A stretch of DNA of 64,000 bases from Sva-07 sp942492715 (GCA_942492715.1 CALOFW010000012.1:620001-684000), one strand, 5' to 3'. Counted from the stretch's first letter, positions 1-8,836 are shown. The notes: a model not told the origin generated them from the sequence alone. Numbers and translations: made by a program.

Positions 1-1
1 C

Positions 2-1012
2 GAGGTGCTCCCGATCGGCATCACCGAGCTCGCGATCGGCGACATGACGCCCGCTCCGGCCGACCCTGCCTCCGAACTCGACGCCCGGTGCCGCGACGAT
101 CTGCTCACGATCGACGGCCAGGCGGTTCCGGTGCAGGTCCTCGGCACGCTCGGCGCAGCGACGTCGCGCGCCGAGTTGAGCCTGATCGGATGCGGCGAGC
201 CGGTCCGCCTCGCCCCCGGGGTGCACGTCCTGCGATCCGCGCCAGGGGTGCTCACCGGGTTCGACGTCGACCGGGTGGTGCTCGATGGTGCCGGAACGGT
301 CGCTGCGCCGACCGAACCGCTCGGGCCTGCGGTCGACGTCTCGTCGTTCGGCGACACCGAGGTCGTCGCCGTCGTCGACCCGTCGGAGGGGAACGCCTGG
401 CTCGTCCTGGAGCAGAGTTGGAATGCCGGGTGGACCGCCACGAGTGACGGCACCGACCTCGGGCCGCCGGTGCTGATCGACGGGTACGCCAACGGGTGGC
501 TGCTCGCACCGTCGAGTGAGCCGCGGGAGGTCACGCTGCGATGGACGCCGCAGGGCGGCGTGGTCATCGCACTCTGGTTCTCGTTGCTGGCGGGCCTCGT
601 CGTCATCGGGCTGCTGGTGTGGACACGTCGCGACCGCCTCGCCACGTCGATCGACGACGTCCCGGACGAGTCCGCCGACGGCGCGGGATGGTCGGGCTGG
701 TCGAGGACGTCGGTGTCGCTCGTGGTGGCGCTGATCGCGCTCGTGGCCGTTGTCGCCGGGCCGGTGGTTGCGCTCGGCGCGCTCGCGGTCCTGCTGCTGC
801 GGCGACGGTGGCCGTGGCTCGCGTTCGCCGTGGTGTTGGTCGCCGGATCGGTCGTTGCCGGGATGACGATCGCGTCCGAGTGGCGCTACGACTACCCGCC
901 GGGTCCGGACTGGCCGAGCCGGTTCGGATGGACCGCACCGCTCGTCTGGCTGGCGGTCGCGTCGGTCTCGGTGGTTGCGATCATGCCGTCCGGAGTGCGT
1001 CGAAGGCAGTAG
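2..1012 (+). CDS. AftD-like arabinofuranosyltransferase, C-terminal part (5' end outside window)
   Basis: The reading frame is open through the left edge of the window, so the gene starts upstream and about 336 C-terminal residues are seen. They form a soluble beta-rich stretch containing NAGWTATSDG and IDGYANGW, then hydrophobic segments near codons 190-210, 235-290 and 315-330. This resembles the end of actinobacterial DUF3367/AftD proteins, membrane enzymes that add alpha-(1->3)-arabinofuranose to arabinogalactan or lipoarabinomannan. The catalytic GT-C part is not in the window, so the family call rests on the C-terminal pattern and on the neighbouring ubiA-dprE1-dprE2 genes. The TAG stop lies 12 bases before the next start. 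Confidence 0.6.
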   Translation, partial: EVLPIGITELAIGDMTPAPADPASELDARCRDDLLTIDGQAVPVQVLGTLGAATSRAELSLIGCGEPVRLAPGVHVLRSAPGVLTGFDVDRVVLDGAGTVAAPTEPLGPAVDVSSFGDTEVVAVVDPSEGNAWLVLEQSWNAGWTATSDGTDLGPPVLIDGYANGWLLAPSSEPREVTLRWTPQGGVVIALWFSLLAGLVVIGLLVWTRRDRLATSIDDVPDESADGAGWSGWSRTSVSLVVALIALVAVVAGPVVALGALAVLLLRRRWPWLAFAVVLVAGSVVAGMTIASEWRYDYPPGPDWPSRFGWTAPLVWLAVASVSVVAIMPSGVRRRQ

Positions 1013-1024
1013 GGTGCGCGCTTC

Positions 1025-1786
1025 GTGCGAACGCTGATCATCGTGCCGACCCACAACGAGGCGGCGAACATCTCGGAAGTCCTCGACCGGATCCGCGAGC
1101 ACGTCCCCGACGCCGACGTCATGGTGATCGACGACCGGTCCACCGACGACACCCGTGCGTTGGTGCGCTCCCGGGCCGACACCGACACCCACGTCCGTCT
1201 GGTCGAACGCGAGGTCAAGCGCGGCCTGGGCGACGCCTACCTCCACGCATTCCGCATCGGCCTCGACGAGGGCTACGACGCGCTCGTGGAGATCGACGCC
1301 GACCTCTCACACGACCCGGCAGTCCTGCCGACGATGCTCTCGCTCGCGGAGCACGGCATCGCACTCGTGATCGGATCGCGGTACATCCCCGGCGGTTCCG
1401 TGATCGGTTGGCCACGGCGGCGGACGTGGCTGTCACGGTGGGGCAACCGGTATGCCGGCATCGTGCTCGGGCTCGCGCTCAACGACGCAACCGCGGGGTA
1501 TCGGGTGTACCGCGCCGACGCGTTGCGCACGATCGGACTCGACGGCGTCCGAGCCGACGGGTACGGCTTCCAGATCGAGATGACCTACCGGGCGGTGCAA
1601 GCGGGCCTGAGTGTCGTCGAGGTCCCGATCGCGTTCCGCGACCGTGTGGCAGGCACCTCGAAGATGCACCGCGGGATCGTGCTCGAGGCGTTCCGGCTCG
1701 TCACCGTGTGGGGCCTCGCCGACCTGGTCACCCTGCGCAGGAGCCGTCGCGCCTACCGCGAGATCCCCACCCACGTCGACACCTGA
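1025..1786 (+). CDS. ppm1: Polyprenol monophosphomannose synthase (GT2)
   Basis: The 253-residue protein transfers mannose from GDP-mannose to polyprenyl phosphate, giving the lipid-linked mannose used by membrane glycosyltransferases. The GT2 nucleotide-binding start VPTHNEAAN (residues 7-15), the VIDDRSTDDT loop (34-43) and the metal-binding DADLSHDP (91-98) are all present. There is no fused membrane or Lnt acyltransferase domain, so this is the soluble DPM1 type. The GTG start follows the AftD-like gene by 12 bases and the two are probably co-transcribed. The gene fits the arabinan/mannan envelope theme of the first 7 kb. Confidence 0.9.
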   Translation: MRTLIIVPTHNEAANISEVLDRIREHVPDADVMVIDDRSTDDTRALVRSRADTDTHVRLVEREVKRGLGDAYLHAFRIGLDEGYDALVEIDADLSHDPAVLPTMLSLAEHGIALVIGSRYIPGGSVIGWPRRRTWLSRWGNRYAGIVLGLALNDATAGYRVYRADALRTIGLDGVRADGYGFQIEMTYRAVQAGLSVVEVPIAFRDRVAGTSKMHRGIVLEAFRLVTVWGLADLVTLRRSRRAYREIPTHVDT

Positions 1787-1813
1787 ACGCCCCGCCCGGC
1801 CGCCCGACGTTCG

Positions 1814-1857
1814 AGCGATGAGCCGGACCCCCGCATGCGGTGCATTCGCTCATCGCT
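1814..1857. terminator. Candidate bidirectional hairpin between convergent genes
   Basis: AGCGATGAGC at 1814-1823 pairs perfectly with GCTCATCGCT at 1848-1857. The 24-base loop contains the self-complementary CCGCATGCGG at 1831-1840. It lies between the convergent ppm1 stop (1786) and the glycosyltransferase stop (1850) and overlaps the latter. There is no U-tract, so it would be a non-canonical terminator. Confidence 0.4.
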
Positions 1858-3019
1858 TGCGGGAATGCTCGACGCTGGCGGCGAGCAGATCGAGTTGGCG
1901 GGCGGCGACGGCATTCCACGACAACCCACGAGCATGCTCGACCGCCGCAACGGCCATGCGCTGCCGACGATCGTGATCGCGCACCAGCGATGCGATCTCC
2001 TGGCCCATCGCGGCCGGATCCGCCACGAGGACCCCGGTCTCACCCGCCAGACACGATCCTCGGTGGCCTGCGATGTCGGTCGCGACGCACGGCGTGCCGC
2101 AGGCGGCGCCCTCGGTCAGCGACATCCCCCAACCCTCGGCGTGCGAGGCGCTCACCACGAGCCAGGCGCGCCGGTAGGCCTCGACGAGGTCGTCGTCGCT
2201 CACCCGGCCGCGCAGGTCGACCCACGACGAGGCGTCGTGCTCGGCGATCCATGCCTCGACCAGTGGACGATCGGGTCCGTCGCCGACCAGTTCCACGGTG
2301 AGCTCCGGGACGGACCGTCGAGCCTCGGCGAGGGCATCGAGCGCCAGACGCTGACGCTTGACCGGTGCGAGCCGACCGACCACTGCAACGTGCGGGTGGT
2401 CGGCGCGACGCGTCTCGTCCGGTGTGAACCGCTCATGGACGCCCGGAGGGATCACGGTGAGATTGCCACGGTCGATCCCGAGGTGTTCGATCTCGTCGGC
2501 GGACGACTCCGACAGTGTGGCGAAGCGACTCCGCCGGTAGAACAGCGGCGCGAAGCGGGTCTCGACGAACCGACCACCGGCATCGAATGGACGGGGCAGG
2601 GCCTCGGCCCACATGTCGCGATGCACGTGGTGCATCCACACCAGCCGGCGAGCGGGCGCCCAGATCGGAGCGAACCACGGCACGCCGTTCCAGATCTCGA
2701 TCGTGGCGGTGTCGAGCGGTCGGCGGCGCACGAGCTGGCGCAGCGCCACTCGGGGAAACACGTCGTAGCGGCCACCGCGTTGGATCACCCGGTATCCGTG
2801 CCGTTCGAACTCGCGAGGCTCGTCGATCGTCGAGGTCCGGTGGACGATCTCGATACCGGCCCCCGCCCATCGCCGGAAGATCTCGTCGGCGTGCAGCTCG
2901 GATCCACCCGCCTCGGGGTCGTCGAGGTCACGCCAGGCGTAGCTCTCGACCCGTACGACACCGGTCGAGCGCAGCCGGTCCGCTGCGGCCGCGAGCGCCG
3001 CCGACGGATCGTCGGTCAT
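1850..3019 (-). CDS. GT4-family glycosyltransferase
   Basis: The 389-residue retaining glycosyltransferase has the GT-B fold of family GT4. An N-terminal acceptor half includes EAGGSELHADE (residues 37-47). The nucleotide-sugar half includes VVGRLAPVKRQ (213-223) and the E-x7-E motif in HAEGWGMSLTEG (E295 and E303). Donor and acceptor cannot be read from sequence. The ATG overlaps the TGA of dprE2 by 4 bases (ATGA), so it is translated with the DprE genes and probably builds an envelope glycan. A longer in-frame start upstream exists only inside dprE2 and was rejected. Confidence 0.8.
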   Translation of the reverse strand: MTDDPSAALAAAADRLRSTGVVRVESYAWRDLDDPEAGGSELHADEIFRRWAGAGIEIVHRTSTIDEPREFERHGYRVIQRGGRYDVFPRVALRQLVRRRPLDTATIEIWNGVPWFAPIWAPARRLVWMHHVHRDMWAEALPRPFDAGGRFVETRFAPLFYRRSRFATLSESSADEIEHLGIDRGNLTVIPPGVHERFTPDETRRADHPHVAVVGRLAPVKRQRLALDALAEARRSVPELTVELVGDGPDRPLVEAWIAEHDASSWVDLRGRVSDDDLVEAYRRAWLVVSASHAEGWGMSLTEGAACGTPCVATDIAGHRGSCLAGETGVLVADPAAMGQEIASLVRDHDRRQRMAVAAVEHARGLSWNAVAARQLDLLAASVEHSRKR

Positions 3020-3762
3020 CGATCGAGCTTGCGCCACACCACGCCCGGGGCATGGAGCAGGAGACCGAACACGATCTGGAGGATGCCGGGTACCCAGACG
3101 ACGCGTCGGCCGCGCCGCAATCCGTTCGCAACGGCCTCGGCGACATCTGACGTGTCGACGGAGAACGGGGCCTCCTCCATCCCGGCCGTCATCGACGAGC
3201 GGACGAACCCGGGGCGGACGGTCATCACGCGCGCGCCGGATCCGTGCAGCCAATCGCCGAGCCCGGTGGCGAAGGCGTCCTGTCCGGCCTTGGTGGAGCC
3301 GTAGACGAAGTTCGAGGCTCTCGTGCGCACACCGGCGACACTGGACAGCACCACGAGGGTGCCGTGGCCCTGGGTGCGCAGCTGCCGCGCCACCGCCAAC
3401 CCCGACGACACCGCCCCGACGTAGTTGACCTCGGCGAGCGCCGCTGCTCCAACCGGATCATGCAGGTCCGGCTCACCGAGTTGTCCGAACGCCTGGATCA
3501 CGACGTCGAGGTCGCCGAACCGGTCCGCGAGATCGACGATGAGCGCCTCGTGGCTCTCGACGTCGGTCGCGTCGAAGTGCACGGCGACGATGTCGGCGCT
3601 CCCGAACGTCATCGCGTCGACGTCGACCTCGCCAGGGTGGCGGACCGCGAGGATCACGCGGCGCAGCGACGGCGACACGAGTGCCGACACGATCGCCTGA
3701 CCGATGTCGCTCGTACCGCCGAGCACGAGGATCGTCTGGGGTTGCTTGACGGCGTTGTTCAC
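3016..3762 (-). CDS. dprE2: Decaprenylphosphoryl-2-keto-ribose reductase
   Basis: This 248-residue short-chain dehydrogenase performs the second half of decaprenyl-phosphoryl-ribose epimerisation: NAD(P)H reduction of the 2-keto intermediate to decaprenyl-phosphoryl-arabinose, the only known arabinan donor. It has the cofactor loop GGTSDIG (15-21) and catalytic YGSTK (Tyr154, Lys158), with a hydrophobic C-terminus (VFGLLLHAPGVVW). The GTG start has AGGA about 8 bases upstream. The gene follows dprE1 by 47 bases, and its stop overlaps the next start, so the epimerase pair and the glycosyltransferase form one unit. Confidence 0.92.
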   Translation of the reverse strand: MNNAVKQPQTILVLGGTSDIGQAIVSALVSPSLRRVILAVRHPGEVDVDAMTFGSADIVAVHFDATDVESHEALIVDLADRFGDLDVVIQAFGQLGEPDLHDPVGAAALAEVNYVGAVSSGLAVARQLRTQGHGTLVVLSSVAGVRTRASNFVYGSTKAGQDAFATGLGDWLHGSGARVMTVRPGFVRSSMTAGMEEAPFSVDTSDVAEAVANGLRRGRRVVWVPGILQIVFGLLLHAPGVVWRKLDR

Positions 3763-3809
3763 GTGGGCATCCTGTCAGTCGGGGCGATCCTGGTCACAAC
3801 AGATCACGG

Positions 3810-5168
3810 TCACAGCAGATCGAGTCGTCGGGCCTGGTCGCTCGCGAACACGCCACCCGGATCGACCCGCCGACGTACTGCGAGCCATTCGTCGAGTCGT
3901 GGGTATCCCGCCCGGATCACGCCGGGCGTCGCCGTGGCGTCCTTGGCCAGATAGTGGCGCCCACCGGCGTCGAGCACCATGCGGTCGAGGTCGTTGACGA
4001 GCCGACCGAGCCCGGCGACGCCGGCGGGGAGGTCGAGGGTGAGGGTCCAGCCCGGAGTGGGAAAGCTCAGCATGCCGCCGCTCTCGGGTCCGAACCGCTT
4101 GAGCACCGCGAGAAAGCTCGCATGCCCCGACGCCGACACCGTGCGCACGATCTCGCGCAGCGCATCGACCGCGTCGAACGGCACGACGAACTGGTACTGG
4201 AGGAAGCCGGGGCGGCCGTACAGCCGGTTCCACTCCCCCACCATGTCGAGCGGGTGGAAGAAGCCCGTGATCGTCTCGATGCCGAGGTGGGACCGCGGCG
4301 CCTTGCGATACCACAGCTCGTTGAACGCCCGCACCGCCAGCCGGTTCAACACGTTCGGCATCGCCGACGGCACCGCCGCCAGTGCACCGGGGTGGAACGC
4401 CAGCGGGTCGGCGCCGGCAGACGGCTGTTCGGCGACCAGTTCGTCGTACGTCGCGTGATCGCCCCGGGTGAGGACGGAGCGTCCCAGGTGTGCGCCGGTG
4501 GCCACGAGGTCGACCCAGGCCACCGAGTAGCGGTGCAGGTGATCGCCTGCCTCCATCACCTCGAGCAGCGCGTCGAGATTCGGCACGCGCTCGGTGAGGA
4601 CCAGGCAGCGGCTGGTCTCGATCGGGAGGAGACGCACCGTCGCGTCGACGATGATGCCGGTGAGCCCCATGCCGCCGACGGTCGCCCACCAGAGATCGGG
4701 ATCGCTCGTGGGCGAGACGACGCGCCGCGTGCCGTCGGCGAGCACCATCGTCATCGAGTCGACGTGCGAGCCGAACGTCCCGTCGGCGTGATGGTTCTTG
4801 CCGTGGATGTCGCTGGCGATCGCCCCACCGACGGTGACGAATCGCGTTCCGGGCGACACCGGCACGAAGTACCCTCGTGGCACGACGTGGCGGAGCAGCT
4901 CGTCGAGGCTGACACCCCCGCCGACGGTCACCGTCCCCGTGGCGGGGTCGAGCACGATCGGGCCGGGAGCGAGCCGCAGAACGGCACCGCCCCCGTTCTG
5001 CGCCGGATCACCGTAGGCGCGGCCGAGGCCGCGTGCGATCAGCCCGCGCGGCGCAGCGAGTTCGCTGATGGTCTGCTCGTTCAGTTCGTCCGCGGCGATG
5101 TCGACGAGCGTGGCCGCGGACGGCGCGGTGCGACCCCAACCGGTCAGCTCGGCCTGGCGTGTCCTCAC
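3810..5168 (-). CDS. dprE1: Decaprenylphosphoryl-beta-D-ribose 2'-oxidase
   Basis: This 452-residue FAD enzyme oxidises the ribose C2' of decaprenyl-phosphoryl-ribose for DprE2. It shows a VAO-type FAD domain (RGLGRAYGDPAQNGG, 47-60; GGAIASDIHGKNHH, 114-127), the conserved Lys in LAKD (Lys409, equivalent to Lys418 of M. tuberculosis) and the closing VFASDQARRLDLL. At the position of M. tuberculosis Cys387, the residue attacked by benzothiazinones, this protein has Thr377 (GWTLTLDL against NICVD). The GTG start at 5168 gives the family length. It lies 13 bases after the methyltransferase stop. Confidence 0.93.
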   Translation of the reverse strand: MRTRQAELTGWGRTAPSAATLVDIAADELNEQTISELAAPRGLIARGLGRAYGDPAQNGGGAVLRLAPGPIVLDPATGTVTVGGGVSLDELLRHVVPRGYFVPVSPGTRFVTVGGAIASDIHGKNHHADGTFGSHVDSMTMVLADGTRRVVSPTSDPDLWWATVGGMGLTGIIVDATVRLLPIETSRCLVLTERVPNLDALLEVMEAGDHLHRYSVAWVDLVATGAHLGRSVLTRGDHATYDELVAEQPSAGADPLAFHPGALAAVPSAMPNVLNRLAVRAFNELWYRKAPRSHLGIETITGFFHPLDMVGEWNRLYGRPGFLQYQFVVPFDAVDALREIVRTVSASGHASFLAVLKRFGPESGGMLSFPTPGWTLTLDLPAGVAGLGRLVNDLDRMVLDAGGRHYLAKDATATPGVIRAGYPRLDEWLAVRRRVDPGGVFASDQARRLDLL

Positions 5169-5181
5169 GGGAGCACCTGGC

Positions 5182-5952
5182 TCAGTACGGCCACTCGGGC
5201 ACGCGTCGTCCCGCACGGGCGAGCACCTTGCCGAGCCCGAGCGACAACGCCACCTTGAGCGCGACGTTCTTGACGAACCACGGCAGCTGCGCCAACTGCC
5301 GGCCGGCATTGGAAGTACGAGCCGAGGCGCCGCCGCCGAGGTCGGCGCGGTAGATCGTCATCGACCGCGATCGTCCCACGTAGCGGAACCGTCCGCCGAG
5401 CAGGAGTTCGCGCAGGATCGCGAGCGTCACGCCGATCGAGGAGAACGAGTCGTGGATCAGCATCGTTCCGCCGTCGTTGACGCGGGCTCCCCAATCCCGG
5501 ATGTCCGCACGGGCGGGCGCGTAGCGGTGGGCGCCGTCGATGTACAGCACGTCGATCGGCTCGTTCACCTCGGCGAGCGCGACGTCGGAGAACATCCGCA
5601 GGTGCCGGACACGGTCGGCGACGCCGGCACGCTCCAGGTTGGCGAGGAACGTCGCATTGTCGTCCTCGGCCTCCTCGACGAAGCCGTCGATCTCCTGTGG
5701 CCCGCGGTCGTTGCCGGCATGCGGGTCGATGGCGACGACGGCGACCTCCGGCGCAGCGGCACTGGCGAGCACGATGGTGGATCGCCCCTGGAAACTGCCG
5801 ATCTCGACGATCGTTCCGGTGGGCGGACACCGGCGCGCAGCGTCGTACAGCGTGGCGGCCTGGCCGGGCGACATCCACCCCTGCACGTCCGCGACGCGCG
5901 CCGTGACCGTGGCGAGATCCGGCGGTTCGGTGGCGGCGTGATCAGGAGACAT
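5182..5952 (-). CDS. Class I SAM-dependent methyltransferase
   Basis: The 256-residue protein has the SAM-binding loop VEIGSFQGRST (49-59), then an acidic strand end (VVAIDPHAG), DVLYIDGAH and a C-terminal basic, hydrophobic tail. This pattern matches Methyltransf_24-type class I methyltransferases that act on small molecules or glycans. The substrate is unknown. The start MSPDHAATEP overlaps the ubiA stop by 11 bases and the stop is 13 bases before dprE1. It may therefore methylate a polyprenyl-linked sugar or an arabinan cap, but nothing in the sequence proves this. Confidence 0.75.
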   Translation of the reverse strand: MSPDHAATEPPDLATVTARVADVQGWMSPGQAATLYDAARRCPPTGTIVEIGSFQGRSTIVLASAAAPEVAVVAIDPHAGNDRGPQEIDGFVEEAEDDNATFLANLERAGVADRVRHLRMFSDVALAEVNEPIDVLYIDGAHRYAPARADIRDWGARVNDGGTMLIHDSFSSIGVTLAILRELLLGGRFRYVGRSRSMTIYRADLGGGASARTSNAGRQLAQLPWFVKNVALKVALSLGLGKVLARAGRRVPEWPY

Positions 5953-6811
5953 AGACGGCGAGACCATAGACGACGATCCAACAGAACCCGAGGAATACCA
6001 GCAACCGATCGCTCGTGAACACTTCCTCGGGAGCTGCTCCCCCACCTTCTTCGAGCACGAACAGATATCGCATCAACGCCATGAGCATCGGCACGATCGA
6101 CAGCTCGTACAGCGGCCAGTCGCTCGCGGACACCTCACTGGTCTCGAACGCCCACACGCAGTAGCTGATCAGCACCCCGGCGAGACTCACCGACAGCATG
6201 ATCCGGAGATAGCCGATCGAGTACTCGTCGAGGGTCGCCCGTGTGCCGGCACCTCCGCCGACCTCGTTCAATTCGGCGTACCGCTTCCCGACGACGATGA
6301 ACAGCGACCCGAACGTGATGCACAGCACGAACCACCGCGACATCGGCACATCGACGGCGACCGCACCGGCCGCCGCTCGCAACACGAAACCGGCCGCCAC
6401 GGTCACCACGTCGACCACTGGGACGTGCTTGAGTCGCAAGGTGTAGGCGATCGTGATGACGATGTAGGTGCCCACGACCGCCACCGTCTGCCAGCGGCCC
6501 GTGAGCGCGGCGAGGCCGAGCGCGACGATCGGGAACACGACGCCCGCCGCCCGCGCCGCACCCATCGACAGCTGCCCGGCGGCGATCGGGCGGTTGCACT
6601 TCGTCGGGTGCCGGCGATCGGCGTCGACATCGAGCAGGTCGTTCCAGATGTAGATGCCGCTCGCTGCGAAGCAGAACGACACGAACGCGATCACGGTCAG
6701 TGCGAGGTTGTCGCCCTGGTCGAGCACGCCTGCCGCCCCGGGCGCGGCGAACACGAGCACGTTCTTCAGCCATTGTTTCGGACGGCTGCTCCGCCACAGG
6801 GCGCTCAGCAC
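5942..6811 (-). CDS. ubiA: Decaprenyl-phosphate phosphoribosyltransferase (UbiA family)
   Basis: The 289-residue polytopic prenyltransferase joins PRPP and decaprenyl phosphate to give decaprenyl-phosphoryl-5-phosphoribose, feeding the DprE enzymes. The first Asp-rich motif NDLLDVDAD (57-65) and about nine hydrophobic segments match the M. tuberculosis Rv3806c type (about 302 residues). The start chosen is GTG at 6811 (VLSALWRSSRPKQWLKN), the only usable start after the upstream stretch. A 12-codon ORF ends 7 bases inside this start (see 6805-6843). The gene lies 64 bases after the preceding phosphatase and may have its own promoter. Confidence 0.9.
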   Translation of the reverse strand: MLSALWRSSRPKQWLKNVLVFAAPGAAGVLDQGDNLALTVIAFVSFCFAASGIYIWNDLLDVDADRRHPTKCNRPIAAGQLSMGAARAAGVVFPIVALGLAALTGRWQTVAVVGTYIVITIAYTLRLKHVPVVDVVTVAAGFVLRAAAGAVAVDVPMSRWFVLCITFGSLFIVVGKRYAELNEVGGGAGTRATLDEYSIGYLRIMLSVSLAGVLISYCVWAFETSEVSASDWPLYELSIVPMLMALMRYLFVLEEGGGAAPEEVFTSDRLLVFLGFCWIVVYGLAVYVS

Positions 6812-6843
6812 GAGTGGTTCCCGGATCGCTCGTCGATGGACAT
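6805..6843 (-). CDS. Possible 12-residue leader peptide overlapping ubiA start
   Basis: An ATG at 6843 opens MSIDERSGNHSC and ends in TGA at 6807-6805, overlapping the ubiA GTG (6811). A TACGGT hexamer at 6859-6854 lies 10 bases before the ATG, so a short-leader transcript could begin here and ubiA could be translated by re-initiation. No Shine-Dalgarno sequence is obvious for ubiA itself. The ORF is too short to call by coding statistics. Confidence 0.22.
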   Translation of the reverse strand: MSIDERSGNHSC

Positions 6844-6853
6844 GGCGCCGGTG

Positions 6854-6859
6854 ACCGTA
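6854..6859 (-). promoter_or_regulatory. Candidate -10 hexamer for ubiA unit
   Basis: TACGGT on the minus strand lies in the 64-base gap between the HAD phosphatase and ubiA, 10 bases before the leader ATG. The same hexamer precedes several other starts in this window. Confidence 0.3.
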
Positions 6860-6875
6860 CCGCCCGAGCGGCGCA

Positions 6876-7535
6876 TCAGCGGGGCATCTGGCCGCGACCG
6901 ACCCAGTGGGCGACGTCTGCGTCGAGCAGGAGCTCGCGATCGCCGGCCGAGTCGCCGTAGGCGGTGACCCCGACCGACGAGCGCCCGCCTGCGTGTTCGT
7001 CGAGCCAGCCGTGCAGACGGCGAACCTTCTCCGGCCCACGACAGTTCGAATCGACCAGCCGGCCGCTGAGCCGACCGGTGGCGTCGACGTCCAGGCGCGT
7101 CGCCAACACATCCTGGGCGCCCAGCAGCGCCGCCAACGGACGGACGTACACCTCGAACGACGCGGAGACCACCACGACGGTGTCGCCCCTGTCGCGGTGC
7201 CGCTCCAGTTCGGCGACGACATCGCGACGCAACCAGGACGCATGGATCTCCTCGGCATACGCGTCGGCGATGCGCTGGACCTCGGCGGCGTCGTGGCCCG
7301 CGAACGCACCTGCGGCGCTCGCACGCTTGAGCGCATCGCGATCGCGGCGCAACCCCGCACCCGCCAGCCCGACGGGGTGACGCAGCATGCGTGTGACCAG
7401 GACGCTGGTACCGGTCACTCGACGCAGGAACGGCACGACGCAGTCACGGGTGGTCAGCGTGCCGTCGAGGTCGAATGCAGCGACGTGCGTGATCGGGCCC
7501 GTCGTCGGCGAGCCGGCTCGATCGTCCGGGTTCAC
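6876..7535 (-). CDS. HAD-IB family phosphatase (SerB-like)
   Basis: The 219-residue haloacid-dehalogenase hydrolase has motif I AAFDLDGTLTTRD (nucleophile Asp22), motif II VVVSAS and motif III/IV AYGDSAGDRELL. The helical cap after motif I is typical of subfamily IB (phosphoserine phosphatase and relatives). In the DprE pathway a phosphatase must remove the 5-phosphate made by UbiA, so this enzyme, immediately upstream of ubiA, is a reasonable but unproven candidate for that step. The GTG start overlaps the aroA stop (GTGA). Confidence 0.82.
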   Translation of the reverse strand: MNPDDRAGSPTTGPITHVAAFDLDGTLTTRDCVVPFLRRVTGTSVLVTRMLRHPVGLAGAGLRRDRDALKRASAAGAFAGHDAAEVQRIADAYAEEIHASWLRRDVVAELERHRDRGDTVVVVSASFEVYVRPLAALLGAQDVLATRLDVDATGRLSGRLVDSNCRGPEKVRRLHGWLDEHAGGRSSVGVTAYGDSAGDRELLLDADVAHWVGRGQMPR

Positions 7536-8836
7536 AGCAGGTGGGCGGGGATCGCCGCCAGCGCGTCCCAGTAGCCGGGCCAGCTCTTCGACACCACCGC
7601 CGGTTGCGAGATCTCGATGCCGTCGACGACGAGGCCGAGGAGGCCGAACGCCATGGCGAGCCGGTGGTCGTGGTGGGTGTCGAGGCGTGCCCCGCTGAGG
7701 TGGTCGGTGGGTTCGATCAGCAATCCGTCGGGCTCGACCGTGACGAGTGCGCCGGTGCGACGGAGTTCGGCGGCGAGGTCGCCGAGCCGGTCGCTCTCCT
7801 TGGCCCGGATGAAACCGACACCGGTGATGCGGGTGGGCGTGACCGCCTGGGTGGCGACGACCGCCACCGTCGGCACGAGATCGGAGATGTCGGCCATGTC
7901 GACTTCGACGCCCCGCAGCGGAACATCTCGTCGCCGCATGACCACGGTGTCGTGGCTGCCCTGGGTGATGATGCACCCCATCGACTCGAGGACGTCGACG
8001 AAGCGAGCATCGCCCTGCACCGACGACGAGCCGAGACCTCGAACGCTCACCGCGCCGCCCACCATTGCGGCTGCGGCCAGCGGATAGCTCGCAGAGCTGG
8101 CATCGGGCTCGACGCGGAACTCGGTCGGGAAGTACTCGCCCGGCCCGACGATCACGTGCCGGTCGCGCAGTTCGACGTCGTCGTGACCGAAGTCGTGCAT
8201 CACCGAGCGGGTCATCTCGAGGTAGGGCCGCGACACGATCCCGGACGAGAGCCACAGCTTCAAGCCGCCGGGCACGTACGGGGCGATCAGCATCATGGCG
8301 GTGATGTACTGGCTCGACACGTCGCCAGGCATCACGACCGCATCCGCCCGGCGCAGTGGGCCGGCGACCGTGACAGGGAGATGCCCGGGCGTCTCTCCCG
8401 GCGTGACGCTCGCTCCCAGGGCGGCGAGCGAGTTGTGCAGGGGGGCCATCGGCCGGCCGCGCAGCGGCGGTTCGCCGTCGATCGTGTACTCGCCGGTTCC
8501 GAGCGCGGCGAGCGCCGTGACGAATCGTGATGTCGTCCCGGCGAGACCGGCATGGAGCGTCATCGGCCCCGGAGCGAGGGCCCCGCCGGTGCCGATCACG
8601 TCGGCGATGCGCTCGCCGTCGTCGAGCCGCACGCCGATCCCGCAACCGAGCTGCTGGAGACAGTCGATCATCGACGCGGTGTCGTCGCCCGGCGCGACAC
8701 CGATGATCTCGCTGGTCCCCTCGGCGAGGGCCGCGCAGATCAGGGCCCGATTGACGATGCTCTTCGACGGCGGCACGCGCACATCGGCGATCACCGGCCC
8801 GTCGGCGCGCCGCACGCAATAGCTGTCGTCGCTCAT
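7532..8836 (-). CDS. aroA: 3-phosphoshikimate 1-carboxyvinyltransferase (EPSP synthase)
   Basis: The 434-residue enzyme transfers enolpyruvate from PEP to shikimate-3-phosphate in aromatic amino-acid synthesis. The signature PPSKSIVNRAL (22-32), the actinobacterial-style GLAGTTSRF loop, the RGRPM loop and the C-terminal HHDHRLAMAFGLLGL are present. It is translationally coupled to tyrA (ATGA) upstream and to the HAD phosphatase (GTGA) downstream. tyrA-aroA sit directly after scpA-scpB-rluB, where other actinobacteria often have cmk. Confidence 0.95.
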   Translation of the reverse strand: MSDDSYCVRRADGPVIADVRVPPSKSIVNRALICAALAEGTSEIIGVAPGDDTASMIDCLQQLGCGIGVRLDDGERIADVIGTGGALAPGPMTLHAGLAGTTSRFVTALAALGTGEYTIDGEPPLRGRPMAPLHNSLAALGASVTPGETPGHLPVTVAGPLRRADAVVMPGDVSSQYITAMMLIAPYVPGGLKLWLSSGIVSRPYLEMTRSVMHDFGHDDVELRDRHVIVGPGEYFPTEFRVEPDASSASYPLAAAAMVGGAVSVRGLGSSSVQGDARFVDVLESMGCIITQGSHDTVVMRRRDVPLRGVEVDMADISDLVPTVAVVATQAVTPTRITGVGFIRAKESDRLGDLAAELRRTGALVTVEPDGLLIEPTDHLSGARLDTHHDHRLAMAFGLLGLVVDGIEISQPAVVSKSWPGYWDALAAIPAHLL

